Assembly (NCBI GenBank): GCA_034096865.1
Contig: JAWQFJ010005565.1
Location: 10,001-27,500 of the forward strand
DNA: 17,500 nt
Direction of reading: 5' to 3'
Source: Theodoxus fluviatilis
Taxonomy: Eukaryota > Mollusca > Gastropoda > Cycloneritida > Neritidae
Positions 8,484 to 17,500 of the stretch are shown here, in pieces; positions within the stretch are counted from its first letter, which is position 1, and each line of letters begins with the position of its first letter. The notes beneath the pieces are model-generated. The model worked only from the letters and a program-made list of their open reading frames with translations. It ran no database searches and was not told where the DNA came from. Made by a program: the position numbers and the translations under genes.

Positions 8484-8988
8484 TCCCTCTCCTCTCTCCT
8501 CTCTCCTCTCTCCTCTCTTCTTCCTTCTCCTACTCCTCTCTTCCTCCTTCTCACCCCTCTCCCCTCTCTCTCTCGTCCTCTCCTCTCCTCTCTCTCCATC
8601 ATCTCCTCTTCCTCTCCCTCGTCCCCTCTCTCCTCTCTCCTCTCCCTCTCCTCTCCTCTCCTCTCTCCCCATCTTCTTCCTCTCCCTTCCTCTCCTCTTC
8701 TCCTCTCGTCCTCTCTCGCTCGTCTCTCTCTCTTCTCTCGTCTCATCTCTCCTCTCTCCTCTCCTCTTCCTCTCTCCCTCTCTCTCCCTCTCCTCTCTCC
8801 TCTCTCTTCCTCTTCTCTCTCTCTCCTCTCCTCTCTCTCCTCTGCTTTTCTTTTCTCTCCTCTTCTCTCTCTCTCACCTCTCTCCCATCTCTCTCCCTCT
8901 CTCCTCTCTCCCCTTCAGTCTTCCCTCTCTTTCTCTCTCTCTCTCTCTCTCTCTACTCGCTCTCTCTCTCTTCTCTCTCTCTCCTCTC
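8484..8988 (+). repeat. (CT)n polypyrimidine tract, mirror of the GA tract
   Basis: About 505 bp of C and T with rare interruptions. The switch from purines to pyrimidines at 8484 (GAGAT/CCCTCTCC) is the apex of the palindrome. Remnants of the interspersed motif can be guessed (CCCTTCAGTCTTCCC near 8910, CTCCCATC near 8882) but are far less clear than on the GA side. Confidence 0.9.
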
Positions 8989-8992
8989 ACTT

Positions 8993-9019
8993 CACACACA
9001 CACAAACACAACAACACAA
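8993..9019 (+). repeat. (CA)n microsatellite, interrupted
   Basis: CACACACACACAAACACAAC-type sequence; mirror partner of the GT tract at 7987-8022. Confidence 0.85.
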
Positions 9020-9540
9020 AATATTTACATGGAGGCAGTACACTAATCAAAGTACTACACTCGGGGCCATCACGGCCTTGTTGTAGTTCCGTTACACCCT
9101 ACTACTCACCATTTCTATCATCAACATACATAAGATCGTAGCACAAAACATATCCACCAGAATTCAAATACATCAGAAAAAACCTCACTGTTTCCGCTTA
9201 TACCCATTAAGTCCATCAGACTACAGCCAATATCTAAACAAGTCAATTCAAACTGTCAGCCGTCAACATAATGCTTACTTCCGGTTCCTGATACATCGCT
9301 ACATACACAGATGTGCACGTTTTTTAAACGAACAAAATCATCAATCAACAAAACAGGTGGCACATTATATAAAAACGTTTCAAAATCATGTTTTAATGTC
9401 TTTAAACTTCATATCATATCGAAAATACTGATTTCAACTAAGCAAAGATTCATCCGCGGTCAGTCGGCGCGACACAAGTAGTACCAGCGATAAGACTGGC
9501 CTTTGCTAGCACAAGCTGGAAATCTGTGGTGCATCTCCTA
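9020..9540. other. Inner non-repetitive arm segment (right)
   Basis: Inverted, indel-rich counterpart of 7431-7986, about 520 bp long. It shares GTAGTTCCGTTACA, CAATATCTAAACAAGTCAA, AAAACAGGTGGCAC, AAAGATTCATCCGCGG and GGTGCATCTCCTA with that segment. It ends where the 52-bp array begins. I see no gene. Confidence 0.75.
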
Positions 9541-11272
9541 GAAGACAAACCTTAAATGATCACCAGGAACTCTGGGAAGTGTAGGAATAACTGAAGACAA
9601 ACCTTAAATGATCACCAGGAACTCTGGGAAGTGTAGGAATAACGGAAGACAAACCTTAAATGATCGCCAGGAACCCTGGGAAGTGTAAGAATAACTGAAG
9701 ACAAGCTTTAAATGATCACCAGGAACTCTGGGAAGTGTAGGAATAACTGAAGACAAACCTTAAATGATCACCAGGAACTCTGGGAAGTGTAGGAATAACT
9801 GAAGACAAACCTTAAATGATCACCAGGAACTCTGGGAAGTGTAGGAATAACTGAAGACAAACCTTAAATGATCACCAGGAACTCTGGGAAGTGTAGGAAT
9901 AACTGAAGACAAGCTTTAAATGATCACCACCAACTCTGGGAAATGTAGGAATACCTGAAGACAAACCTTAAATGATCACCAGGAACTCTGGGAAGTGTAG
10001 GAATACCTGAAGACAAATGATCACCAGGAACTCTGGGAAGTGTAGGAATACCTGAAGACAAACCTTAAATGATCACCAGGAACTCTGGGAAGTGTAGGAA
10101 TACCTGAAGACAAACCTTAAATGATCACCAGGAACTCTGGGAAGTGTAGGAATACCTGAAGACAAACCTTAAATGATCACCAGGAACTCTGGGAAGTGTA
10201 GGAATACCTGAAGACAAACCTTAAATGATCACCAGGAACTCTGGGAAGTGTAGGAATAACTGAAGACAAACCTTAAATGATCACCAGGAACTCTGGGAAG
10301 TGTAGGAATAACTGAAGACAAACCTTAAATGATCACCAGGAACTCTGGGAAGTGTAGGAATAACTGAAGACAAACCTTAAATGATCACCAGGAACTCTGG
10401 GAAGTGTAGGAATAACTGAAGACAAACCTTAAATGATCACCAGGAACTCTGGGAAGTGTAGGAATAACTGAAGACAAGCTTTAAATGATCACCACCAACT
10501 CTGGGAAATGTAGGAATACCTGAAGACAAACCTTAAATGATCACCAGGAACTCTGGGAAGTGTAGGAATAACTGAAGACAAACCTTAAATGATCACCAGG
10601 AACTCTGGGAAGTGTAGGAATAACTGAAGACAAACCTTAAATGATCACCAGGAACTCTGGGAAGTGTAGGAATAACTGAAGACAAACCTTAAATGATCGC
10701 CAGGAACTCTAGAAAGTGTAGGAATACCTGAAGACAAGCCTTAAATGATCGCCAGGAACTATAAAAAGTGTAGGAATACCTGAAGACAAGCCTTAAATGA
10801 TCGCCAGGAACTCTAGGAAGTGTAGGAATACCTGAAGACAAACCTTAAATGATCGCCAGGAACTCTGGGAAGTGTAGGAATACCTCAAGACAAACCTTAA
10901 ATGATCACCAGGAACTCTGGGAAGTGTAGGAATAACTGAAGACAAACCTTAAATAATCACCAGGAACTCTGGGAAGTGTAGGAATACCTGGAGACAAGCC
11001 TTAAATGATCGCCAGGAACCATGGGAAAAATAGGAATACCTGAAGACAAATGATCACCAAGAACTCTGGGAAATGTAGGAATACCTGAAGACAATTGATC
11101 ACCAGACCTCTGGGAAGTGTATGAATTCCTCAAATAAAATGATCGCCAGGAACTCTGGAAAGTGTAGGAATACCTGAAAACAAATGATCCGCAGGAACTC
11201 TGAGAAGTATTGTAATACCTGGAAAAAAAACTTTAAATGATCATCAGGAACTCTGGGAAGTGTATGAATACC
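9541..11272 (-). repeat. 52-bp form of satellite B, right arm array
   Basis: About 33 units. Read on the plus strand the unit is TGAAGACAAACCTTAAATGA, then TCACCAGGAACTCTGGG, then AAGTGTAGGAATAAC or AATACC. It equals the 45-bp unit plus 7 bp (CCTTAAA) inserted after GACAAA. Many neighbouring units are identical. One unit at 10007-10051 lacks the insert and is 45 bp. A distinctive unit with CACCACCAACTCTGGGAAAT occurs at 9904 and again at 10469, 565 bp apart (ten 52-bp units plus one of 45), showing a multi-unit duplication. From about 10690 to 11272 units become more variable. Because 52 is not a multiple of 3, no long frame runs through this array. Confidence 0.95.
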
Positions 11273-14200
11273 TGAAGTCAAACCTTAAATGACCACCAGG
11301 AACTCTGGAAAGTGTAGGAATACCTGAAGACAAAAGATCACCATGAACCCTGAGAAGTGTAGGAATACCTAAAGACAAATGATCGCCAGGAACCATGGGA
11401 AGTGTAGGAATACCTGAAGACAAATGATCACTCTGAGAAATGTAGGAATACCTGAATACAAATGATTACCAGGAACCCTGGGAGGTGTAGGAATACCTGA
11501 ATACAAATGATTACCAGGAACCATGGGAGGTGTAGGAATACCTGAATACAAATGATTACCAGGAACCATGGGAAGTGTAGGAATACCTGAATACAAATGA
11601 TTACCAGGAACCATGGGAAGTGTAGGAATACCTGAATACAAATGATCGCCAGGAACCCTGGGAGGTGTAGGAACACCTGAAGACAAATGATCACCAGGAA
11701 CCCTGGAAAGAGTAGGAATACCTGAAGACAAATGATCGCCAGGAACCCTGGGAGGTGTAGGAATACCTGAATATAAATGATCACCAGGAACCTTGGGAGG
11801 TGTAGGAATACCTGAAGACAAATGATCACTCTGAGAAATGTAGGAATACCTGAATACAAATGATCACCAGAAACCATGGGAAGTATAGGAATACCTGAAT
11901 ACAAATGATCACCAGGAACCTTGGGAAATGTAGGAATACCTGAAGACAAATGATCACCAGGAACCTTGGGAAATGTAGGAATACCTGAAGACAAATGATC
12001 GCCAGGAACCCTGGGAGGTGTAGGAATACCTGAATACAAATGATCACCAGGAACCCTGGGAGGTGTAGGAATACCTGAAGACAAATGATCACCAGGAACC
12101 CTGGGAGGTGTAGGAATACCTGAATACAAATGATCACTCTGAGAAATGTAGGAATACCTGAATACAAATGATCACCAGGAACCATGGGAAGTATAGGAAT
12201 ACCTGAATACAAATGATCACCAGGAACCTTGGGAATTATAGAAATACCTGAAGACAAATGATCACCAGGAACCTTGGGAAATATAGGAATACCTGAATAC
12301 AAATGATCACCAGGAACCTTGGGAAATATAGGAATACCTGAAGACAAATGATCACCAGGAACCTTGGGAAATATAGGAATACCTGAAGACAAATGATCAC
12401 CAGGAACCATGAGAAGTATAGGAATACCTGAATACAAATGATCACCAGGAACCATGAGAAGTATAGGAATACCGGAAGACAAATGATCACCATGAACCAT
12501 GGGAAGTATAGGAATACCTGAAGACAAATGATCGCCAGGAACCATGGGAAGTATAGGAATACCTGAATACAAATGATCGCCAGGAACCCTGGGAGGTGTA
12601 GGAATACCTGAATACAAATGATCACCAGGAACCATGGGAAGTGTAGGAATACCTGAATACAAATGATTACCAGGAACCATGGGAAGTGTAGGAATACCTG
12701 AATACAAATGATTACCAGGAACCCTGGGAGGTGTAGGAATACCTGAATACAAATGATTACCAGGAACCATGGGAAGTGTAGGAATACCTGAATACAAATG
12801 ATCACCAGGAACCCTGGGAAATGTAGGAATACCTGAAGACAAATGATCACCAGGAACCCTGGGAAGTGTAGGAATACCTGAATATAAATGATCACCAGGA
12901 ACCCTGGGAGGTGTAGGAATACCTGAATACAAATGATCGCCAGGAACCCTGGGAAGTATAGGAATACCTGAATATAAATGATCACCAGGAACCCTGGGAA
13001 GTGTAGGAATACCTGAATATAAATGATCACCAGGAACCCTGGGAAGTGTAGGAATACCTGAATACAAATGATCACCAGGAACCCTGGGAGGTGTAGGAAT
13101 ACCTGAATACAAATGATCGCCAGGAACCCTGGGAAGTATAGGAATACCTGAATATAAATGATCACCAGGAACCATGGGAAGTATAGGAACACCTGAAGAC
13201 AAATGATCGCCAGGAACCATGAGAAGTATAGGAATACCTGAAGACAAATGATCACTCTGAGAAATGTAGGAATACCTGAATACAAATGATCACCAGGAAC
13301 CATGGGAAGTATAGGAATACCTGAAGACAAATGATCGCCAGGAACCATGAGAAGTATAGGAATACCTGAAGACAAATGATCGCCAGGAACCCTGGGAGGT
13401 GTAGGAATACCTGAAGACAAATGATTGCCAGGAACCATGGGAAGTATAGGAATACCTGAAGACAAATGATCGCCAGGAACCCTGGGAGGTGTAGGAATAC
13501 CTGAAGACAAATGATTGCCAGGAACCATGGGAAGTATAGGAATACCTGAATATAAATGATCGCCAGGAACCCTGGGAGGTGTAGGAATACCTGAAGACAA
13601 ATGATTGCCAGGAACCATGGGAAGTATAGGAATACCTGAAGACAAATGATCGCCAGGAACCCTGGGAGGTGTAGGAATACCTGAAGACAAATGATTGCCA
13701 GGAACCATGGGAAGTATAGGAATACCTGAATACAAATGATCGCCAGGAACCCTGGGAGGTGTAGGAATACCTGAAGACAAATGATTGCCAGGAACCATGG
13801 GAAGTATAGGAATACCTGAAGACAAATGATCGCCAGGAACCATGGGAAGTATAGGAATACCTGAAGACAAATGATTGCCAGGAACCATGGGAAGTATAGG
13901 AATACCTGAAGACAAATGATTGCCAGGAACCATGGGAAGTATAGGAATACCTGAAGACAAATGATTGCCAGGAACCATGGGAAGTATAGGAATACCTGAA
14001 TATAAATGATCGCCAGGAACCCTGGGAGGTGTAGGAATACCTGAAGACAAATGATTGCCAGGAACCTTGGGAAGTATAGGAATACCTGAATACAAATGAT
14101 CACCAGGAACCTTGGGAAATGTAGGAATACCTGAAGACAAATGATCGCCAGGAACCTTGGGAAATGTAGGAACACCTGAATACAAATAATCACCAGGAAC

Positions 14201-15166
14201 CATGGGAAGTATAGGAATACCTGAATACAAATAATCACCAGGAACCATGGGAAGTGTAGGAATACCTGAATACAAATAATCACCAGGAACCATGGAAAGT
14301 ATAGGAATACCTGAATACAAATGATCACCAGGAACCATGGGAAGTGTAGGAATACCTGAATACAAATGATCACCAGGAACCATGGGAAGTGTAGGAATAC
14401 CTGAAGACAAATGATTACCAGGAACCCTGGGAAGTGTAGGAATACCTGAATACAAATGATCACCAGGAACCCTGGGAAGTGTAGGAATACCTGAATACAA
14501 ATGATCACCAGGAACCATGGGAAGTGTAGGAATACCTGAATACAAATAATCACCAGGAACCATGGGAAGTGTAGGAATACCTGAATACAAATAATCACCA
14601 GGAACCATGGAAAGTATAGGAATACCTGAATACAAATAATCACCAGGAACCATGGGAAGTGTAGGAATACCTGAATACAAATAATCACCAGGAACCATGG
14701 GAAGTGTAGGAATACCTGAAGACAAATGATCGCCAGGAATCCTGGGAAGTATAGGAATACCTGAATACAAATAATCACCAGGAACCCTGGGCGGTGTAGG
14801 AATACCTGAAGACAAATGATCGCCAGGAACCCTGGGATGTGTAGGAATACCTGAAGACAAATGATCACCAGGAACCCTGGGAGCTGTAGGAATACCTGAA
14901 TACAAATGATCGCCAGGAACTCTGGGAAATGTAGGTATACCTGAATATAAATGATCACCAGGAACCATGGGAAATGTAGGTATACCTGAATATAAATGAT
15001 CACCAGGAACCATGGGAAGTGTAGGAATACCTGAATACAAATGATTACCAGGAACCCTGGGAGGTGTAGGAATACCTGAATACAAATGATTACCAGGAAC
15101 CCTGGGAAGTGTAGGAATACCTGAATACAAATGATTACCAGGAACCCTGGGAGGTGTATGAACACC
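11273..15166 (-). repeat. Satellite B array, right arm
   Basis: Inverted counterpart of 3234-7082, and 45 bp longer. From the inside outward it holds a 52-bp unit (11273-11324), two 45-bp units, a 38-bp unit (11415-11452), 8 units, a 38-bp unit (11813-11850), 6 units, a 38-bp unit (12121-12158), 24 units, a 38-bp unit (13239-13276) and 42 units. The order of sequence variants along the array also matches the left arm closely. As on the left, two frames stay open on the minus strand and are repeat artefacts. Confidence 0.97.
13239..13276 (-). repeat. 38-bp short satellite B unit (outermost, right arm)
   Basis: Mirror partner of 5079-5116: TGATCACTCTGAGAAATG replaces the standard TGATCACCAGGAACC. 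The other right-arm short units are at 11415-11452, 11813-11850 and 12121-12158. Confidence 0.93.
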
Positions 15167-15458
15167 TGCTTCAATCTCTGAGCGAACGTTTCGAGCAACA
15201 CAAGCAAAACTACGGCACTTGTGGTTGGTCAATCTTCAAATTTCGCTTACGTCACGGATTCTCTTTCTATTCTTAGACAGGCGACGATACATTGAAAATT
15301 CTAATACAGAAAAAGAGTAGAAAACGATCTTTAAAGTGATACATGATACGTCGGTATGAGTTGAAGCTCTGAGGCTGAGAAAAAAGACTGAAATGGGCTA
15401 ATGGAACATTATATCTTTTTGTGGTTTTAGGGGGTTGGGTAAATAAAGGTTTTTCTTT
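15167..15458. other. Unique spacer between satellites B and A (right arm)
   Basis: A 292-bp inverted copy of 2942-3233, about 97-98 percent identical by eye, with substitutions only. No gene or RNA is visible. Confidence 0.9.
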
Positions 15459-15482
15459 GTTAGACTTCCACACGTGGGCCAC
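15459..15482 (+). repeat. Terminal inverted repeat of element A (right copy, inner end)
   Basis: Starts GTTAGACTTCCACA and contains CACGTG. It is identical to the reverse complement of 2918-2941. Confidence 0.85.
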
Positions 15483-15523
15483 AATAATGGACTCGTCCGA
15501 GTAGAGGGGTGCGGGAAAGACAG

Positions 15524-15669
15524 CGAAGGTGACGTAACACACAATCTTTCCAGCCACAGCGTCTGATTGGCTGCGTTTTTACACGGGCATTTTCGAGCAT
15601 GAACGCCTTTGTCAAAACGCAGCCAATCAGATGCTGTGGCCCGTCAGCTTGTGTGTTACGTCATCTTCG
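15524..15669. repeat. Palindromic core of element A (right copy)
   Basis: Inverted copy of 2731-2876, also 146 bp. The inner stem pairs 15554-15579 with 15614-15639 at 25 of 26 positions. Here both CCAAT boxes are intact (GATTGG at 15565-15570 and CCAATCAG at 15623-15630), whereas the left copy has lost one. The mismatch that breaks the stem lies at another position (CAGATG against CAGCGTCTG). Confidence 0.85.
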
Positions 15670-17106
15670 CTGTCTTTCCCGCACCCCTCTCCTCGGACGA
15701 GTCCACTAGTGTGGCTGTTTTTCCCGCACCCCTCTCCTTGGACGTGTCCACTAGTGTGGCTGTCTTACCCGCACTCCTCTCCTCGGACGTGTCCACTAGT
15801 GTGGCTGTCTTTCCCGCACCCCTCTCCTTGGACGTGTCCACTAGTGTGGCTGTCTTTCCCGCACTCCTCTCCTCGGACGTGTCCACTAGTGTGGCTGTCT
15901 TTCCCGCACCCCTCTCCTTGGACGTGTCCACTAGTGTGGCTGTCTTTCCCGCACCCCTCTCCTTGGACAAGTCCACTAGTGTGGCTGTCTTTCCCGCACC
16001 CCTCTCCTCGGACGAGTCCACTAGTGTGGCTGTCTTTCCCGCACCCCTCTCCTTGGACGTGTCCACTAGTGTGGCTGTCTTCCCCGCACCCCTCTCCTCG
16101 GACGTGTCCACTAGTGTGGCTGTCTTGCCCGCACCCCTCTCCTCGGACGTGTCCACTAGTGTGGCTGTCTTTCCCGCACCCCTCTCCTCGGACGTGTCCA
16201 CTAGTGTGGCTGTCTTTCCCGCACCCCTCTCCTTGGACGTGTCCACTAGTGTGGCTGTCTTTCCCGCCCCCCTCTCCTTGGACAAGTCCACTAGTGTGGC
16301 TGTCTTCCCCGCACCCCTCTCCTCGGACGTGTCCACTAGTGTGGCTGTCTTTCCCGCACCCCTCTCCTCGGACGTGTCCACTAGTGTGGCTGTCTTTCCC
16401 GCACCCCTCTCCTCGGACGTGTCCACTAGTGTGGCTGTCTTTCCCGCACCCCTCTCCTTGGACGTGTCCACTAGTGTGGCTGTCTTTCCCGCACTCCTCT
16501 CCTCGGACGTGTCCACTAGTGTGGCTGTCTTTCCCGCACCCCTCTCCTTGGACGTGTCCACTAGTGTGGCTGTCTTTCCCGCACCCCTCTCCTTGGACGT
16601 GTCCACTAGTGTGGCTGTCTTTCCCGCACCCCTCTCCTCGGACGTGTCCACTAGTGTGGCTGTCTTTCCCACACCCCTCTCCTTGGACGTGTCCACTAGT
16701 GTGGCTGTCTTTCCCACACCCCTCTCCTTGGACGTGTCCACTAGTGTGGCTGTCTTTCCCACACCCCTCTCCTTGGACGAGTCCACTAGTGTGGCCGTCT
16801 TTCCCACACCCCTCTCCTTGGACGAGTCCACTAGTGTGGCTGTCTTTCCCGCACCCCTCTCCTTGGACGAGTCCACTAGTGTGGCTGTCTTTCCCACACC
16901 CCTCTCCTTGGACGAGTCCACTAGTGTGGCTGTCTTTCCCCGCACCCCTCTCCTCGGACGAGTCCACTAGTGTGGCTGTCTTTCCCGCACCCCTCTCCTT
17001 GGACGAGTCCACTAGTGTGGCTGTCTTTCCCGCACCCCTCTCCTTGGATGAGTCCACTAGTGTGGCTGCCTTTCCCGCACCCCTCTCCTCCAACGAGTCC
17101 ACTAGT
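15670..17106 (-). repeat. Satellite A array, right (32 x 45 bp)
   Basis: The first GTCCAC is at 15701 and the last at 17097, a span of 31 x 45 plus 1 bp, giving 32 units. The additional base is in the C run near 16936-16940 (TTTCCCCGCACC) and shifts the open frames. The inner units have the same variant order as the left array; the outer third does not. The two outermost units have lost the GGAC-NN-GTCC dyad (GGATGAGTCC at 17046, CAACGAGTCC at 17091). Confidence 0.97.
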
Positions 17107-17130
17107 GTGGCTTATTATTGGAAATCTTTT

Positions 17131-17303
17131 CCGTAAGCAAAGCCCAGTCAGTCAGTTTACGTAATAAATCCTTTTCAAAATCCAGACGCTGCCTGTTGTT
17201 TGTCCCAATTTTACAACAAACTTCTCTATGATTCGTTTGACTTTATTTGAGGAAGATACACTTGAAGTTTTCGTCCATCCTTCAATGGTTTTCTTTTCTT
17301 AAA

Positions 17304-17305
<2 letters not shown>
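17131..17305. other. Right flank, no gene seen
   Basis: Unique sequence with no counterpart on the left side of the palindrome. It includes a short CAGTCAGTCAG run near 17146. No ORF, RNA gene or target-site duplication with the left flank (CCAAAAAA before 1273) is visible. Confidence 0.7.

Positions 17306-17388
<83 letters not shown>
17306..17388 (+). repeat. (CT)n microsatellite
   Basis: About 41 uninterrupted TC dinucleotides. Unlike the CT tract at the palindrome apex it is pure and has no mirror partner, so it is an independent microsatellite. Confidence 0.97.
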
Positions 17389-17391
<3 letters not shown>

Positions 17392-17500
17392 GTCATTATC
17401 TACATGTAGATAGAAGGTTATAATCCCATGAGATGATGTTTAACATTGATTTTAAACTTTTAAAAAGAGTCAACATTTTCTACTGCTAGTGGGAAGGAAT
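17389..17500. other. Window end, nothing recognised
   Basis: AT-rich unique sequence containing the short palindrome CTACATGTAG (17400-17409). No gene is supported. Confidence 0.6.

Larger units (their letters stand above)
1273..17130. repeat. Giant imperfect palindrome (two inverted arms, apex near 8484)
   Basis: The two halves carry the same modules in mirror order: element A, 292-bp spacer, satellite B, 52-bp form of satellite B, non-repetitive inner DNA, GT/CA tract, GA/CT tract. The well-matched outer parts are 1273-7082 and 11273-17130. Satellite B spans 3849 bp on the left and 3894 bp on the right, a difference of exactly one 45-bp unit. The spacers are both 292 bp. The 146-bp cores are equal in length. 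Homology stops at the outer ends of the two A elements. The inner parts (7083-8484 and 8485-11272) are clearly related but unequal in length and rich in indels. It may be a real inverted duplication, a giant foldback-type element, or partly an assembly product; see findings. Confidence 0.93.
15459..17130. mobile_element. Element A, right copy, outer terminus decayed
   Basis: Same order as the left copy in inverted orientation: intact 24-bp terminus at 15459-15482, lone satellite A unit (15483-15523), 146-bp palindromic core (15524-15669), then 32 satellite A units (15670-17106). The outer terminus is expected at 17107-17130. There GTGGC is kept and TTGGAAATCT resembles TGTGGAAGTCT, but about half the positions differ, several by C-to-T or G-to-A changes. 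Beyond 17130 nothing matches the left flank. It has no transposase and would be non-autonomous. Confidence 0.6.

Noticed and set aside
7913..9086. Arg/Glu-rich and Ser/Leu-rich frames over the GA/CT tracts
   Set aside because: They are translations of dinucleotide repeats.

Overview
I can support no protein-coding gene, rRNA, tRNA or CRISPR array in this window. It is eukaryotic repeat DNA, probably from an invertebrate. Two different 45-bp satellites, long GA/CT and GT/CA microsatellites, a MITE/foldback-like palindromic element and a SINE-like block with a (CCGT)n tail fit a mollusc best, perhaps a gastropod. That assignment is inference from repeat style, not from a marker gene.

Layout. 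Positions 1-1272 are left flank: a SINE-like block (1-273), a small hairpin-forming inverted repeat (414-560), then unique AT-rich DNA. Positions 1273-17130 form one giant imperfect palindrome whose apex lies near 8484. Reading inward, the left arm holds: element A (1273-2941), which carries satellite A (32 units of 45 bp) and a 146-bp palindromic core; a 292-bp unique spacer (2942-3233); satellite B (3234-7082, 45-bp units punctuated by four 38-bp units); a short, badly degraded stretch of a 52-bp form of satellite B (7083-7430); about 550 bp of non-repetitive DNA; a GT tract; and a GA tract. The right arm mirrors this outward: CT tract, CA tract, about 520 bp of the same non-repetitive DNA, a much longer and cleaner 52-bp array (9541-11272), satellite B (11273-15166), the same 292-bp spacer (15167-15458) and a second element A (15459-17130). 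The right flank (17131-17500) is unique apart from a pure CT microsatellite.

The most informative results come from counting repeat units. The four 38-bp units divide satellite B into blocks of 41, 24, 6 and 8 full units on the left and 42, 24, 6 and 8 on the right. Satellite A has 32 units on both sides. The inverted duplication therefore arose after the arrays had reached their present form, or the arms have been kept alike since. The 292-bp spacers differ by about seven substitutions and no indels by eye, which looks like real divergence between the arms. The apex region is unequal in length and full of indels, which may be biology or poor assembly.

A second result concerns origin. Satellite A looks like the subterminal part of a short palindromic MITE-like element. 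Near-identical 24-bp inverted termini (1273-1296 and 2918-2941) enclose the 32-unit array on one side of a palindromic core and a single copy of the same unit on the other. The long open reading frames across the arrays are a by-product of a 45-bp (15-codon) period and are not annotated as genes.
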